Shown: in pieces, positions 25,301-40,815 of the stretch
Layout: every line of letters starts with the position of its first letter
How positions within the stretch are numbered: position 1 is the first letter of the stretch
Assembly: GCF_026151205.1 (NCBI RefSeq)
Contig: NC_087077.1
Location: 3,906,001-3,970,000, forward strand
Reading direction: 5' to 3'
DNA: 64,000 bases
DNA from: Bolinopsis microptera
Taxonomy: Eukaryota; Ctenophora; Tentaculata; Lobata; Bolinopsidae
Made by a program: the position numbers and the translations under genes
The notes under the pieces: model-generated
The model's input: only the letters and a program-made list of their open reading frames with translations
Told to the model about the DNA's origin: nothing
The model's database searches: none

Positions 25301-26691
25301 ATAATTTCAGAAAAACCCAATTAGATCTACAACAAGCTAGGTATAATTTCAGAAAAACCCAATTAGATCTACACCGAGCTAGGTATAATTTCAGAAAACC
25401 CCAATTAGATCTACAACAAGCTAGGTATAATTTCAGAAAAACCCAATTAGATCTACAACAAGCTAGGTATAATTTCAGAAAAACCCAATTAGATCTACAC
25501 CGAGCTAGGTATAATTTCAGAAAACCCCAATTAGATCTACAACAAGCTAGGTATAATTTCAGAAAAACCCAATTAGATCTACAACAAGCTAGGTATAATT
25601 TCAGAAAAACCCAATTAGATCTACACCGAGCTAGGTATAATTTCAGAAAAACCCAATTAGATCTACAACAAGCTAAGTATAATTTCAGAAAAACCCAATT
25701 AGATCTACACGGAGCTAGGTATAATTTCAGAAAATCTCATCAAGTCTACACAGAGCTAGGTATAACTTCAGAATATCCAATCTTATCTACATCAAGCTAG
25801 GTATAATTTCAGAAAAACCCAATTAGATCTACACCGAGCTAGGTATAATTTCAGAAAAACCCAATTAGATCTACAACAAGCTAGGTATAATTTCAGAACA
25901 TCCAATCAGATCTACACCGAGCTAGTTATAATTTTAGAAAATCTTATGAGGTCTACACAGAGCTAGGTATAATTTCAGAATATCCAATCAGATCTACACC
26001 GAGCTAGGTATAAATTCAGAAAATCTTATCAGATCTACATCAAGCTAGGTATAAATTCAAAAATTTTTACTAATCCGGAAAATCCATTTAGAACTAACAT
26101 CAAGCTAGGTATAATTTAGGTATGGAACCTTAAAAAACCTTAAAAACCCGAAAATTTGCCCGTTTTTCACGTCTTTTTTAAGGTTTTTTGCCCAAAATTG
26201 CCGTTTTTAAGGTTTTTAAGGTTTTTTAAGGTTTTTAAGGTCCCCCGGCAACCCTGTGTATAATGTATAATATATAATTATAATGTATAATGTATAAGCG
26301 GACTTACTTCTTGTTCTAGGGTGCGGATCTTCTGTCCTTTCCCCACATCGTTATCTTTAATGTAGCTGTGTTTTTCTCTTTCGTCTAACAATGCTTTCTT
26401 CAGTACCACAACTTGGGCCCGGACCTGGAAACATGCTTCTTTTTGGGATTTTTTTAGGAAACAAACTACATTGGTGAAGAAGACTAAAAATTCATGATTT
26501 AGCCTCGAGCATCTATTCAACAAATAATCGTGTGTTGAACACGTAAAAATGCGTTTTTAACTAACCTGAGCATACTGATTAGCAAGCCGCTGATACTTGC
26601 TCGCTAAATCCTCACTGTCTCTAGAACACGATGTGATACTGCTGGGAGGGGAGATACTTCTGTTATCCATCAAGCTCAACAAGTGAGTCAT
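16390..26691 (-). CDS. PPP1R21: PPP1R21 (FERRY endosomal complex subunit, KLRAQ coiled-coil protein)
   Basis: PPP1R21 (Fy-2) is a long coiled-coil protein of the FERRY complex, which links Rab5 early endosomes to mRNAs. Sixteen exons read leftwards: 26670-26566 (alternative in-frame ATG at 26691), 26424-26308, 24702-24616, 24267-24157, 23898-23788, 23686-23574, 23262-23163, 22862-22617, 21925-21834, 19399-19263, 19110-18972, 18461-18302, 18105-18004, 17881-17855 (a 9-codon micro-exon), 17082-16897, 16683-16390. All have GT-AG borders and the phases join, giving 708 codons plus stop; human is about 780. The N-terminal YAQVRAQVVVLKKAL followed by DSLTFRN fits the KLRAQ domain. The last exon has YEAQIALMSEHLCAMNDKL, like the conserved C-terminal coiled coil. 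The exon 8 left border is the least certain. Confidence 0.93.
19880..21579 (+). pseudogene. Retroelement: reverse transcriptase plus zinc-finger/nuclease C-terminus, 5' truncated, one frameshift
   Basis: Encodes part of a reverse transcriptase followed by a C-terminal domain. Visible motifs: REGTTQGD and LADDA (catalytic DD, near 20074-20088), then RHLGAVLG. The reading frame shifts by one near 20290-20310 between VLG and TPEFKDTY, after which about 425 codons stay open to the stop at 21577-21579. The C-terminal part has CPCGK...NHSLNCHLGG, a probable zinc-binding cluster, then RPDIKARGF...VAFFDVKV, resembling the PD...D core of restriction-like endonucleases in RLE-type non-LTR retrotransposons. 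It lies antisense in the intron between PPP1R21 exons 9 and 10. The N-terminal fingers are missing. Related fragments occur at 34.0, 42.2, 43.5 and 53.3 kb. The superfamily is inferred from motif order only. Confidence 0.82.
22105..22119 (+). repeat. Short poly-C tract in a PPP1R21 intron
   Basis: A run of about 14 C followed by GG and more C, in the intron between PPP1R21 exons 8 and 9. No bounding inverted repeat was seen. Confidence 0.6.
24411..24610 (+). repeat. 10-bp tandem array (ATGTTATAAT)n
   Basis: About 20 near-perfect copies of ATGTTATAAT end directly at the donor side of PPP1R21 exon 3 (24616-24702). The last units supply the intron sequence next to the GTAAT donor. Confidence 0.95.
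24824..24872 (+). repeat. TGTATAA microsatellite, target of the hAT-like insertion
   Basis: Seven-base TGTATAA iterations that continue at 26257-26297 on the other side of the inserted element, so one microsatellite was split by the insertion. Confidence 0.9.
24873..26256. mobile_element. hAT-like non-autonomous element filled with a 42-bp satellite
   Basis: A 1384-bp unit with termini CAGGGTTGCCGG and CCGGCAACCCTG, a perfect 12-bp inverted repeat, flanked on both sides by TGTATAAT (24865-24872 and 26257-26264). The 8-bp duplication and CAGGG end fit hAT elements, although the flanking microsatellite makes the duplication less decisive. The subterminal regions are rich in TTTTTAAGGTTTT; the interior is almost entirely a 42-bp tandem array. 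There is no transposase. It lies in the intron between PPP1R21 exons 2 and 3. Confidence 0.87.
25087..26115 (+). repeat. 42-bp satellite array inside the hAT-like element
   Basis: About 24 copies of a 42-bp unit beginning AGGTATAATTTCAGAAAA and containing AATTAGATCTACA. Two main variants (ACAAGCT versus CCGAGCT at the unit end) alternate in a higher-order pattern on the left; the right end is more diverged. Confidence 0.95.
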
Positions 26692-26754
26692 CTCACGACA
26701 ACACAAGTAGTGTGTCGGGGCTGATCATATCACCTCATCTCATGGGCATGTAGT

Positions 26755-28175
26755 GCACTTAGCTAGGAATATTGTTAACTTAGATAAGAATATATCACCT
26801 TATCTACTGCACTTAGCTAGGAATAATGTTAACTTAGATAAGAATACATCACCTTATCTACTGCACTTAGCTAGGAATAATGTTAACTTAGATAAGAATA
26901 TATCACCTTATCTACTGCACTTAGCTAGGAATAATGTTAACTTAGATAAGAATATATCACCTTATCTACTGCACTTAGCTAGGAATAATGTTAACTTAGA
27001 TAATAACATATCACCTTATCTACTGCACTTAGCTAGGAATAATGTTAACTTAGATAAGAATATATCACCTTATCTACTGCACTTAGCTAGGATTTAGGAA
27101 TAATGTTAACTTAGATAAGAATATATCACCTTATCTACTGCACTTAGCTAGGAATAATGTTAACTTAGATAATAACATATCACCTTATCTACTGCACTTA
27201 GCTAGGAATAATGTTAACTTAGATAAGAATATATCACCTTATCTACTGCACTTAGCTAGGAATAATGTTAACTTAGATAAGAATATATCACCTTATCAAC
27301 TGCACTTAGCTAGGAATAATGTTAACTTAGATAAGAATTTATCACCTTATCTAGTGCACTTAGCTAGGAATAATGTTAACTTAGATAAGAATATATCACC
27401 TTATCTACTGTACTTAGCTAGAGAGCTAGGAATATTGTTAACTCAGATAAGAATATATCACCTTATCTACTGTACTTAGCTAGGAATAATGTTAACTTAG
27501 ATAATAATATATCACCTTATCTACTGCACTTAGCTAGGAATAATGTTAACTTAGATAAGAATATATCACCTTATCTACTGTACTTAGCTAGGAATAATGT
27601 TAACTTAGATAAGTTCAATACATCACCTTATCTACTGCACTTAGCTAGGAATAATGTTAACTCAGATAATAATATATCACCTTATCTACTGCACTTAGCT
27701 AGGAATAATGTTAACTTAGATAATAACATATCACCTTATCTACTGCACTTAGCTAGGAATAATGTTAACTTAGATAAGAATATATCACCTTATCTAGTGC
27801 ACTTAGCTAGGAATAATGTTAACTTAGATAAGAATATATCACCTTATCTACTGTACTTAGCTAGAGAGCTAGGAATATTGTTAACTCAGATAAGAATACA
27901 TCACCTTATCTACTGCACTTAGCTAGGATTTAGGAATAATGTTAACTTAGATAATAACATATCACCTTATCTACTGCACTTAGCTAGGAATAATGTTAAC
28001 TTAGATAAGAATATATCACCTTATCTACTGCACTTAGCTAGGAATAATGTTAACTTAGATAAGAATATATCACCTTATCTACTGCACTTAGCTAGGAATA
28101 ATGTTAACTTAGATAATAATATATCACCTTATCTACTGCACTTAGCTAGAGAGCTAGGAATATTGTTAACTTAGG
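26755..28175 (+). repeat. 54-bp tandem array upstream of PPP1R21
   Basis: About 26 copies of a 54-bp unit containing CACTTAGCTAGGAATAATG and TTAACTTAGATAAGAATA. Each unit carries AGATAAG and CTTATCT, which can form a 7-bp stem around ATATATCAC. Because 54 is a multiple of three, one plus-strand frame stays open for 114 codons as 18-residue repeats; I consider this a by-product. A few units contain GAGAGCTAGG or GATTTAGG insertions. The array begins about 65 bp upstream of the PPP1R21 ATG, in its presumed 5' flank. Confidence 0.95.
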
Positions 28176-28566
28176 TTACGATAAAAGACTGATAATTGTT
28201 AAATTGGAAGATTTAATTCGAGTCAGAGTTTTGGTTTGACAATCTTATCCTCTAGATTATAATCAAGAATTTCGATAAAGATCGGACACACTTTTGGTTT
28301 TAAAAGTTATAAAATGAAAAACAATATTAAACAAATAGAATATAAATGTTCAAGCAGTTCAATTTTCGATAAATAAAAACCCAGTCATCTTCTAAGGCTG
28401 GGTACTGATACTGGTCAATGGGTGTTTTTTATTCTCCAACTATTCACAGAGGTTAAAAGATATCTGCTTGTCAACGATAACAGCATAAAGCTTACGTTTC
28501 CCAGCACAAATAAACATATTCAAGTTCAGGCACTCTGATAATCTCACATCTGAAATTGTCCCATGT
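28176..28566. other. 3' flank of DHX38
   Basis: AT-rich sequence with no gene between the 54-bp array and the DHX38 stop codon. TTTTTTATT near 28424-28432 reads AATAAAAAA on the minus strand, about 140 bases past the stop, and is the likely polyadenylation signal of DHX38. Confidence 0.5.
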
Positions 28567-33174
<4,608 letters not shown>

Positions 33175-34020
33175 TCCTTTTGGGAATTAGTAGACTGATA
33201 GGTGTTTTATTCATGTCATCATTGACCTGGAATGCAGATATTTTATTGAGATTAATATCACGTAACCATTTTTTTTACACTTGTAATTGTGGGTATATTG
33301 TATCACAAATGAGTGGATAAATCCAAAACCATAAAATTCTCTGCCAAGAAAACAACAATTTGCAGTATGTAAAACAAAGTTATCAGTGAGTATTATTAAC
33401 AAATATCATTTAATTATAGATTACGGGGACGAAATGAGAGTTTCCACTCACTGAAAAAACGAAATACATCATGTATTGTCAACGTTTCGGCTACATTCCT
33501 TTGTCATAGACGAAAATCCGGAAATTAACACACAGTTATCTGAGCCTATAAGTAATGGAGACTAAATTAAATATACTTGTAAATTAATGTAAGGAACTTT
33601 TCTTTATGAAGTCGATCTAGCTAGTTAAATTATGTGGAGAATATGTGAAACGGAATAAATTAGTTGAAATAAAGTAACGAGTTCCATCGTCAACAAAATA
33701 CTTTATACACTTAATATGTAGGGATTTTTAAATCCTATGTCAGTTAATGAATATATTAAGTAATTAAAGATGGACCAATTGAGTACAAAAATATTTGATA
33801 TGAGGAGTGTCAGATTACGACTTAAGTTTGTCATGTGTATCTAGGAGACCTTATCAATCAAGGAAAAAGAAATTAACATGGTAAGAAGGCAAATTTAAAA
33901 ACCGCAAAGTATTTAAATACACGACAAAGGCGTTTTTATGTAAAACAGCAACATTCATTAAATTCAAACGGTTCTTTCGGATCGCAAATGAAATTTGATG
34001 AAATCTACTTAAGTGCCGAC
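33175..34020. other. 5' flank of DHX38, no gene seen
   Basis: Includes about 52 bases of likely 5' UTR exon (33175-33226). The remainder is AT-rich with no recognisable element. Confidence 0.5.
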
Positions 34021-34021
34021 C

Positions 34022-34860
34022 TGCGAAGGATTGACATCATCAATTAATACATATTACAGTGACAACTCAGTAAACCACTCATTAATATGCAAAAGGGGTG
34101 GATATGTATCTCTTCGCCACAACTCATTGAGGGATGTGATAGCAGAGCTATTAGAAACTGCTGGCTGTAAAGATGTTACCACTGAACCTCTCCTCATTCC
34201 TGTCAACGGGAGAGAACTTCCTGCAGGGGCCAACAAAGCAGATGGAGCTAGATTAGATGTTAGTGCTAGGAGTGTATGGAACCCATTGGAAAGGGCATTT
34301 TTAGATGTAAGAGTATTTCATGCTCAAGCTCCTTCCAATAAGGCTCTTGGATCTCCAACCACTATGTACAATACTCACGAGAGACAGAAAAAGAATTTAT
34401 ACAATAAAAGGATTGTAGAAGTGGAACATGGGACGTTTACACCGATAGTCCTATCAACCACTGGGGGTATGGGGAGGGAAGCTAATAAGTTCTTCAAGAA
34501 ATTAGCGGATAAACTTTCTAGGAAATCAGGCCAACGGTATAGTGAGGCAATGACATTTATTAGGAAGAGAGTAAGATTTGACCTATTGAGAACAACAGTC
34601 ATAGCTCTTAGAGGAGAGAGAGGGTTAAAAAGTAGTAGTGCATTAAAATAGCAGAATTAGATATAAATTTGGTGCCAGTTCTTTAAACTGGCTTACTTAT
34701 ACTACTTAAAGGGTGTTTATAAATTTTATTTAGTGTTCTGTTGAATTTATAATGAATTTTTATATAGGGTAATTATTATATTTATTTAATTATGTTAAAC
34801 AATTCGTTAATCATTATTGGTTGTATAAATAGTTGATTCACGATTTCAATCCTTCGCAGC
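34022..34860. mobile_element. Inverted-repeat bounded unit carrying a retroelement C-terminal fragment
   Basis: The left end CTGCGAAGGATTGACATCAT is matched in inverse by the right end around 34832-34858 (TTGATTCACGATTTCAATCC followed by TTCGCAG), giving terminal inverted repeats of about 25-30 bp with few mismatches. These ends are the same sequence that terminates the family D elements. On the right, homology to family D continues to about 34893. The interior is dominated by the coding fragment at 34049-34651. No target duplication was identified. Confidence 0.7.
34049..34651 (+). pseudogene. C-terminal fragment of the RT/nuclease retroelement family
   Basis: An open frame of about 200 codons homologous to the C-terminal domain of the retroelement at 19.9-21.6 kb: NHSLICKRGGYVSLRHN (zinc-cluster side), GARLDVSARSVW...AFLDVRVF (PD...D-like nuclease core), VEHGTFTPIVLS and the terminal basic RKRVRFDLLRT block. 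The reverse-transcriptase part is absent. The frame is undamaged, unlike its noisy relatives at 42.2 and 43.5 kb. The sequence before about residue 12 is inverted-repeat derived. Confidence 0.82.
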
Positions 34861-34893
34861 TCGGCGAGGCCCAGTGCACAGTGGTGCATTTGA

Positions 34894-36189
34894 AGAAAAG
34901 TGTGTCAAACAGTATATATACATTCAATTAAATCAAGTGATGCGATTGGCAGAGCACAATCAAATTTTAAGTGTTGCAATTGGCAGAGCACAATTCATTG
35001 CATGCTACCAATAATTTGGTGCATTTTGCCGATCTAACGTTATCAGAGATGGTTGTTAAAATTCATTATTGGAAGCGCGGCGCGGCCTACCAGTAATACA
35101 TTTATCGAGCTACAGCATACAGTATAAATATCAATTAAATTTCGGTACCAATCATGCAGTTATAATTAAATGTGAACTCCGCTTAGTCAGTAGTACGACA
35201 TTAAAAATAGTAACCGCTCCAAATTGCAATACCAAATAATTTGTAAAATCTACTGCTATATTCCTTGTATCACGTGGTGACCCCACTGTCGCTTCACTAT
35301 AGTCAATAGTATGTATCGTCTTCGACGATACAGGGGGAGCCGCGCACTTCGTGCGCGGCGGGTCATACAACGTATGACAATACATTCCTTGACCAAAAAT
35401 TAACTGTTGCCTTCTAATTCAACCGGGAAAACTTTAATTGACGATGTCAACCTTTCCAGATTGTTGCTCTGCGAATTAACAAAGCAACGATCTTAGATGC
35501 GAAGTAAGAATGATAGTTTGCGCGGCGCGTCGAAGTCCTTCAAGGAAAACTCAATACAATGCTATCACCCGACATGGTAGATGTTGACATACGTTGCATG
35601 CCACTTTTCGCGCGCGAAGCGCGCGCCGCCGTAGGCGGTATTGATATTTGGATACGAAACATGTGTCAAGGTAGATGAATGCGATGCTAAATTTTGCACC
35701 GATATAGCTGCATCTTAATAAAAGCAGAAACTATGGAGCGTTTCGAATTAATACGTACAGTACATCGTACCATGCATTGATTGACGATGTCAATCCGTCG
35801 AGATCGATGCGAAGCAAGAATGCTAGTTCGCGCGGCGCAGTCCTCCAATACCATGCATTGATCGTACAATTTTGGATCCAAATCGATCAACACAAACTGC
35901 GCTTAGGTGCCGCGCGGTTGGCTACTCGAAGAGTTTTGGCGCGAACCTGTACAAGATAATACGGTATGTCGTAGGCCGCCGCTCATCCAGAAGACGTTTC
36001 CCTGAATTTTGTAGTGGATTTTGTAGTGGATTTTGCGCGCCGCACGTACTTAACAATATTTATCATTGTAGAATCTACGAGTCGTAGAGTCGTAGTACGA
36101 CGGTAGCAGTCAGAAGTCTCAATAAACTGCTCGTACTTATACTTTTAAAGACACTTATAAGATATGAAAATCTAAGTAACACATCCACC
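34894..36189. other. Mosaic of GC-rich short repeats
   Basis: Contains a family A element (35265-35380) and two more copies of the palindromic word TTGACGATGTCAA/TCC (about 35436-35452 and 35777-35795), each followed by GATGCGAAG. Also holds GC-rich hairpin words such as CGCGCGCGAAGCGCGCG near 35608. No gene is seen. Confidence 0.6.
35265..35380 (+). mobile_element. Short hairpin-rich element, family A (TTGTATCAC...TATGACAA)
   Basis: A 116-bp unit with subterminal hairpin words: TCACGTGGTGA at the left, TATCGTCTTCGACGATA and GCCGCGCACTTCGTGCGCGGC (split here by its loop TTC) in the middle, and GTCATACAACGTATGAC at the right. Flanks TATATTCC and TACATTCC match at 7 of 8 positions. Other copies lie at 54537-54645 and 56993-57220, and disrupted ones at 41.5 and 44.0 kb. 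Confidence 0.87.
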
Positions 36190-37240
36190 CCACTCAGGCC
36201 GCCCATCCCAAATAGCTTGAAATCTGTGACAAATCCCTAAAAATCCAGAATGAGAATCTTTACCCCTGGGCCCTGAAGGGGATTTGTGTTGCTGAGTATT
36301 TGAAATATGTTTGGTGGTTAAATAGGTAGTACATATCCCTAACGATCACAAAGACCAAGTTTTAAGCTCTTGAACCACTCAAGCCACTCACAGAGTTGGC
36401 CAATCCAAAAATGACTGAAATCCTGGTAAAATCCAGATCGAGAATCTTTACCCCTGTAGTGCTTTTATGTTCCGGGGTAGGTGGGACATGTTTTAGTTTT
36501 AAAATGGGTTCTACCTGTCCCAAACCATCATAAAAATCAAGTTTCGACCTCTCAACCCACTCAGGCCACTCCCAGGGGCCACGCCCATCCCAAAATTACC
36601 GAAATCCAGCTAAAATCCAGACTTTAAAATCTTTACCCCTGTAGTGCTTTTATGTTCCGGGGTAGGTGGGACATGTTTTAGTTTAAAAATGGGTTCTACC
36701 TGTCCCAAACCATCATAAAAATCAAGTTTCGACCTCTCAACCCACTCAGGCCACTCCCAGGGGCCACGCCCATCCCAAAATTACCGAAATCCAGCTAAAA
36801 TCCAGACTTTAAAATCTTTACCCCTGTAGTGCTTTTATGTTCCGGGGTAGGTGGGACATATTTTAGTTTAAAAATGGGTTCTACCTGTCCCAAACCATCA
36901 TAAAAATCAAGTTTCGACCTCTCAACCCACTCAGGCCACTCCCAGGGGCCACGCCCATCCCAAAATTACCGAAATCCTGCTAAAATCCAGACTTTAAAAT
37001 CTTTACCCCTGTAGTGCTTTTATGTTCCGGGGTAGGTGAGACATGTTTTAGTTTAAAAATGGGTTCTACCTGTCCCAAACCATCATAAAAATCAAGTTTC
37101 GACCTCTCAACCCACTCAGGCCACTCCCAGGGGCCACGCCCATCCCAAAATTACCGAAATCCAGCTAAAATCCAGACTTTAAAATCTTTACCCCTGTAGT
37201 GCTTTTATGTTCCGGGGTAGGTGGGACATATTTTAGTTTA
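36190..37240 (+). repeat. 185-bp tandem repeat array
   Basis: Five to six copies with a period of 185 bp, judged from the anchor CCCCTGTAGTGCTTTTATG at 36451, 36636, 36821, 37006 and 37191. The first unit on the left (from about 36190) is diverged; the later ones are almost identical, which suggests recent expansion. It directly abuts the 37.25-kb repeat unit. Confidence 0.95.
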
Positions 37241-37244
37241 AATG

Positions 37245-38570
37245 GTTGTTTTGAGTGTCGATCCAAACCAAAACATAGGGCCATGTTAAACGAGGCGTGG
37301 TAGCTGTGAACGTTAAATCAGGGGTTACACAAGACATGTCGGACTTATCGTGAGCGTGTAGACCGCCCTCTTATCGGTATTTTGAGGTACCGATCTAATT
37401 ACTAAACCAAATCCTGGGTACCACGAAGACGTGGAGCCTGTGGAGTGGTTAGATTGTTAAGTGTTCTAAGAGTCCTTGGGCTTACACAAGAGTGGTAGCA
37501 TGTGAGCACGTTAAATCCTAAGGGTTACACGGACTTGGTAGCCTGTGAGCGTGTAGAGCGCTCCTCTATCGTTGAGCCATTCATCCCAGGTTTGGTGAGG
37601 TGTTTGGGGGGGCATGTTATACACTTAATTATGGAAGAACTACCACTTGGTGATTAAGAATTGTACAACATTGGAATCTTTTTAAGTGTATCTGAAAAAC
37701 ATGCTAATAATATCGTATATTAAATTTTACAATCCTAGTTTTCCTAATGTTTTACTGGGGTAAATGCATTATAAAATATCGTTTATTTAGTGTTCAAGTC
37801 TAATCACCCTTATCTGGTTTAGGAATATAATTTCTGGGTTGCTTTTTCGGGTTTTAATTGTATCCTAAACTGTTTTCGTTGCCACACTTGTGCCTTTTAA
37901 GTTGTTGTGCCACTAATATAAAAGTTTAAGTTATTATTTTATTATTCCTTATCAATGATTAAAAGTTATTGTGTACGCTATTAAATATCCAAATATTTTG
38001 GAAGGGTACCATCAAAATCACGGGTAAGGTCCTTCCTCATTTTAACATTGAATCACGGATTATTTTTATAATTTGGCTGTGTAGACCTGGACACATTGCA
38101 TAATGAATCCCTACCAGGTGAAGGTAATAATGAAATTGTTTCCACAGATAATATGCACCTAGTGATTACCCTAACTTTTACCCTGGCCTGTCGACCAGCC
38201 ATTGGTTATTAGATGTAGCATGTATAAAAATATTACCATGATTATGATATTAAAGTAGGATTTGGACCCTGGAACTAACCGGTCGGCCACCTATCCTCTA
38301 AGTAACTATCTCATTAATCAGCAATCAAGTAACTAGTCCTGATTCTTCATAGGAATCTATGAAATCCACAGGGACAGATTGCAGATGTTTTTAATAGTGC
38401 CTTGACAAAGATTTCAGACTATGAACAGCTGCCTATTTGAGTTGTGTGTTGTCTTAAAGATGGACATATCCTACTATCGAGAGCACAATATGATTCAGGT
38501 ATGTTTATTAAAATATTCCTACAACTTCCGTTATGACGGCCCCAATGTGGAGAAGATTGCATTTATATAA
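37245..38570 (+). repeat. Third copy of the palindrome outer arm
   Basis: Direct-orientation copy of 45050-46625. Shared words include GTGTCGATCCAAACC, GTTTGGTGAGGTGTTT, CTTAATTATGG and AAGATGGACATATCCT. It starts with 60-80 base GTTACACGAGAC-like submodules. Copies differ mainly by single-base gaps. Confidence 0.8.
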
Positions 38571-38589
38571 TTGTATACAGAATTCATTA

Positions 38590-38950
38590 TAGTATTAGCT
38601 TTTGCGGGTAAGAGATTGGGACAGATTTTGTTCGACTACAAATATATTGGTTGCATCAGCGAATAGTATAAATTTTCCTAGGACTGATTGGAGTTAAAGA
38701 TATCGTATATGTAGATTTATAAAACAGTAGCGGTCCTAAACAATACCTTGTGGTACTCAACCAATAACAGGGAGTTTATCTGATTCCTCACCTAAAACTG
38801 AACGTACTTCTGTAATGTTAGATAGGTCAACTTCCATAAGCTCGTTTGCGTTACATCTTATACCATATTTGTCAAGTTTTATGAGAAGTTTATCGTGCCT
38901 GATAGTGTCAAATGCCTTTGATTAGTCAAATAAAGATACATAATACTGTT
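38590..38950 (-). pseudogene. LINE reverse transcriptase fragment, decayed
   Basis: On the minus strand the sequence reads FD-stop-SKAFDTIRHDKLLIKLDKYGI, followed downstream by a GVPQG-like VPQGI, both typical of non-LTR reverse transcriptase domains. It carries several stops. It sits between the third arm copy and the left arm of the palindrome. Confidence 0.7.
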
Positions 38951-40729
38951 GCTTTTCCCTTTATATGGGAGTTTAAATAGGTCAACTGGAGTAATTAAGG
39001 GCGTGTTTAGTTTGAGTGACTCTTCCTAAAAACACATACTGGTTTCTCCAAAAAATAGTTGGGCTTAATGTTTGGACGGATGACAAACTAAACTAGACAA
39101 GAGAAAAATAAACTTGATTACATAATAATTAATTCCGGCGAACCAACACATAGCAAGAGACACATTACCGTTGGGGCCGTATAGAAGGAATTGAGGGAAT
39201 ATTTAATAACACATACCTGCAATCATATTGTGCCTCTCGATAGTTGGATATGTCCATCTTGAACGACAGCACACAAATTCAATGAGAGCTGCTTCATAGT
39301 CTGAAATCTTGTCAAGCACTTAAAAAATATCTGCATCTGTCACTTGTGGGACTTCATAGTTTCATAAGATGAATCGGACTAGTTACGTGATTGCGATTAG
39401 ATGAGTTAGGTACTTTGGATAGGTGTCCGAATGGTTATGGTCAGGGTACAAATCCTAGATTTAATCATAATAATGGTATGATTTTTATAAATGCTACACA
39501 TCTTATATGCCATGGTGGTCGACAGGCCAGGGTAAACGTAGGGGTAATCACGTGCAGTTTATCTGCGTCATTTTCATTTTCCTTCACCTGGTAGGGATTC
39601 TTATGCAATGTTGTCAGTCAACTCAGCCCATCAATTATAAAAATAAACGTGATTCAAGTTAATGGAAGGCATTACCCGTATATTTGATTGTACCATTCAA
39701 ATATTTTGCTGATATTTATTAGAGTACACAATACTTTTATCAGTGATAAGTAATAATAATAATAATAACTTAAACTTTTATATTAGTGGCACAACAAATT
39801 AAAATCGCACAAGTGTCGCCACGAAAACAGTTTAGGATCACAATAAAACCTGAAAAAAGCAACCCACATTATATTCTAAACCAGATAAGTTGATTAGAAT
39901 GTTTACACTAAATAAACGATAATGTATAGCATTTTCAGTAGAACCATTAGGGAAAATAGATTGAAAATATTAATATAAGATATTATTAGCCTGTTTTTCA
40001 GATACACTTTAAAGATTCCAAATGTTGGACAATTCTTAATCTCAAGTGGTGTCTTCCATAATTAAGCTGTATAACATGCCCCACGAAACATCCTCACCAA
40101 AACCTGGGATGAATGGCTCAAACGATAGAGGAGCGCGCTACACGCTCACAAGGCTACCAAGTCTCGTGTAACCCTTGGATTTATACACGGGCACACGGCT
40201 ACCAGTCTTGTGTAACCCTAGGACTCTTAGAACACTTTAACAGACTCTAACAACGCCACAGGCTTCCCACGTCTCGTGTACCCTTGGATTTGGTTTAGGA
40301 ATTAGGATCGGACACTCAAAAATAACGATAGAGGAGCGGTCTACACGCTCACAGGGCTACCATGTTATTGTGTAACCCCAGGATTTTACACGTTCACAGG
40401 TTACCACGCCCTCGTGTAACCCTGGCACATCGGTTTTGGTTTTGGATCGGACTCAAAACAACGATAGAAGGCGGTCTACACGCTCACAGGGCTACCATGT
40501 TCGCGTAACCTAGGATTTAACATGCTCACAGGCTACGACGTCTCGTGTAACCCAGGATTTAACACGTCACAGGCTACCATGGTCTCGTGTCAGATCTAGG
40601 ACTCCAACCAACTAACAGCCTCTAGCACGCTCACAGGCTTCCACGTCTCGTGTACCCTTGGAATTTGGTTTGGATCGGACTCAAATCAACAATAGAGGGC
40701 AGTCTACATGACGTGCATGAACCATTAAT

Positions 40730-40815
40730 AATCTACGGTTGCAGTAGCTGGACTTGAACCCCCTGGAAGTCCCTGTCTCTCAGTAGTTAACCCGGCGGGG
40801 TTGCACCAGGGGCGG
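40730..40815 (-). other. Possible tRNA-derived SINE fragment
   Basis: On the minus strand GGTTCAAGTCC (40750-40760) fits a Pol III B box, with CAGCTACTGCAACC following like an acceptor stem and TGGTGCAACCCCG about 50 bases upstream as a weak A-box match. The inverse copy near 44880-44990 has lost the B box. No full cloverleaf was drawn. Confidence 0.25.

Noticed and set aside
25087-26115. CRISPR-like array
   Set aside because: The 42-bp units are contiguous with no unique spacers and lie in an intron of an animal gene; it is an ordinary satellite.
26753-27097. 114-codon plus-strand frame with 18-residue repeats (LARNNVNLDKNISPYLLH type)
   Set aside because: It follows from a 54-bp tandem array whose period is a multiple of three; the frame breaks at units with insertions, and no splice or promoter context supports a protein.
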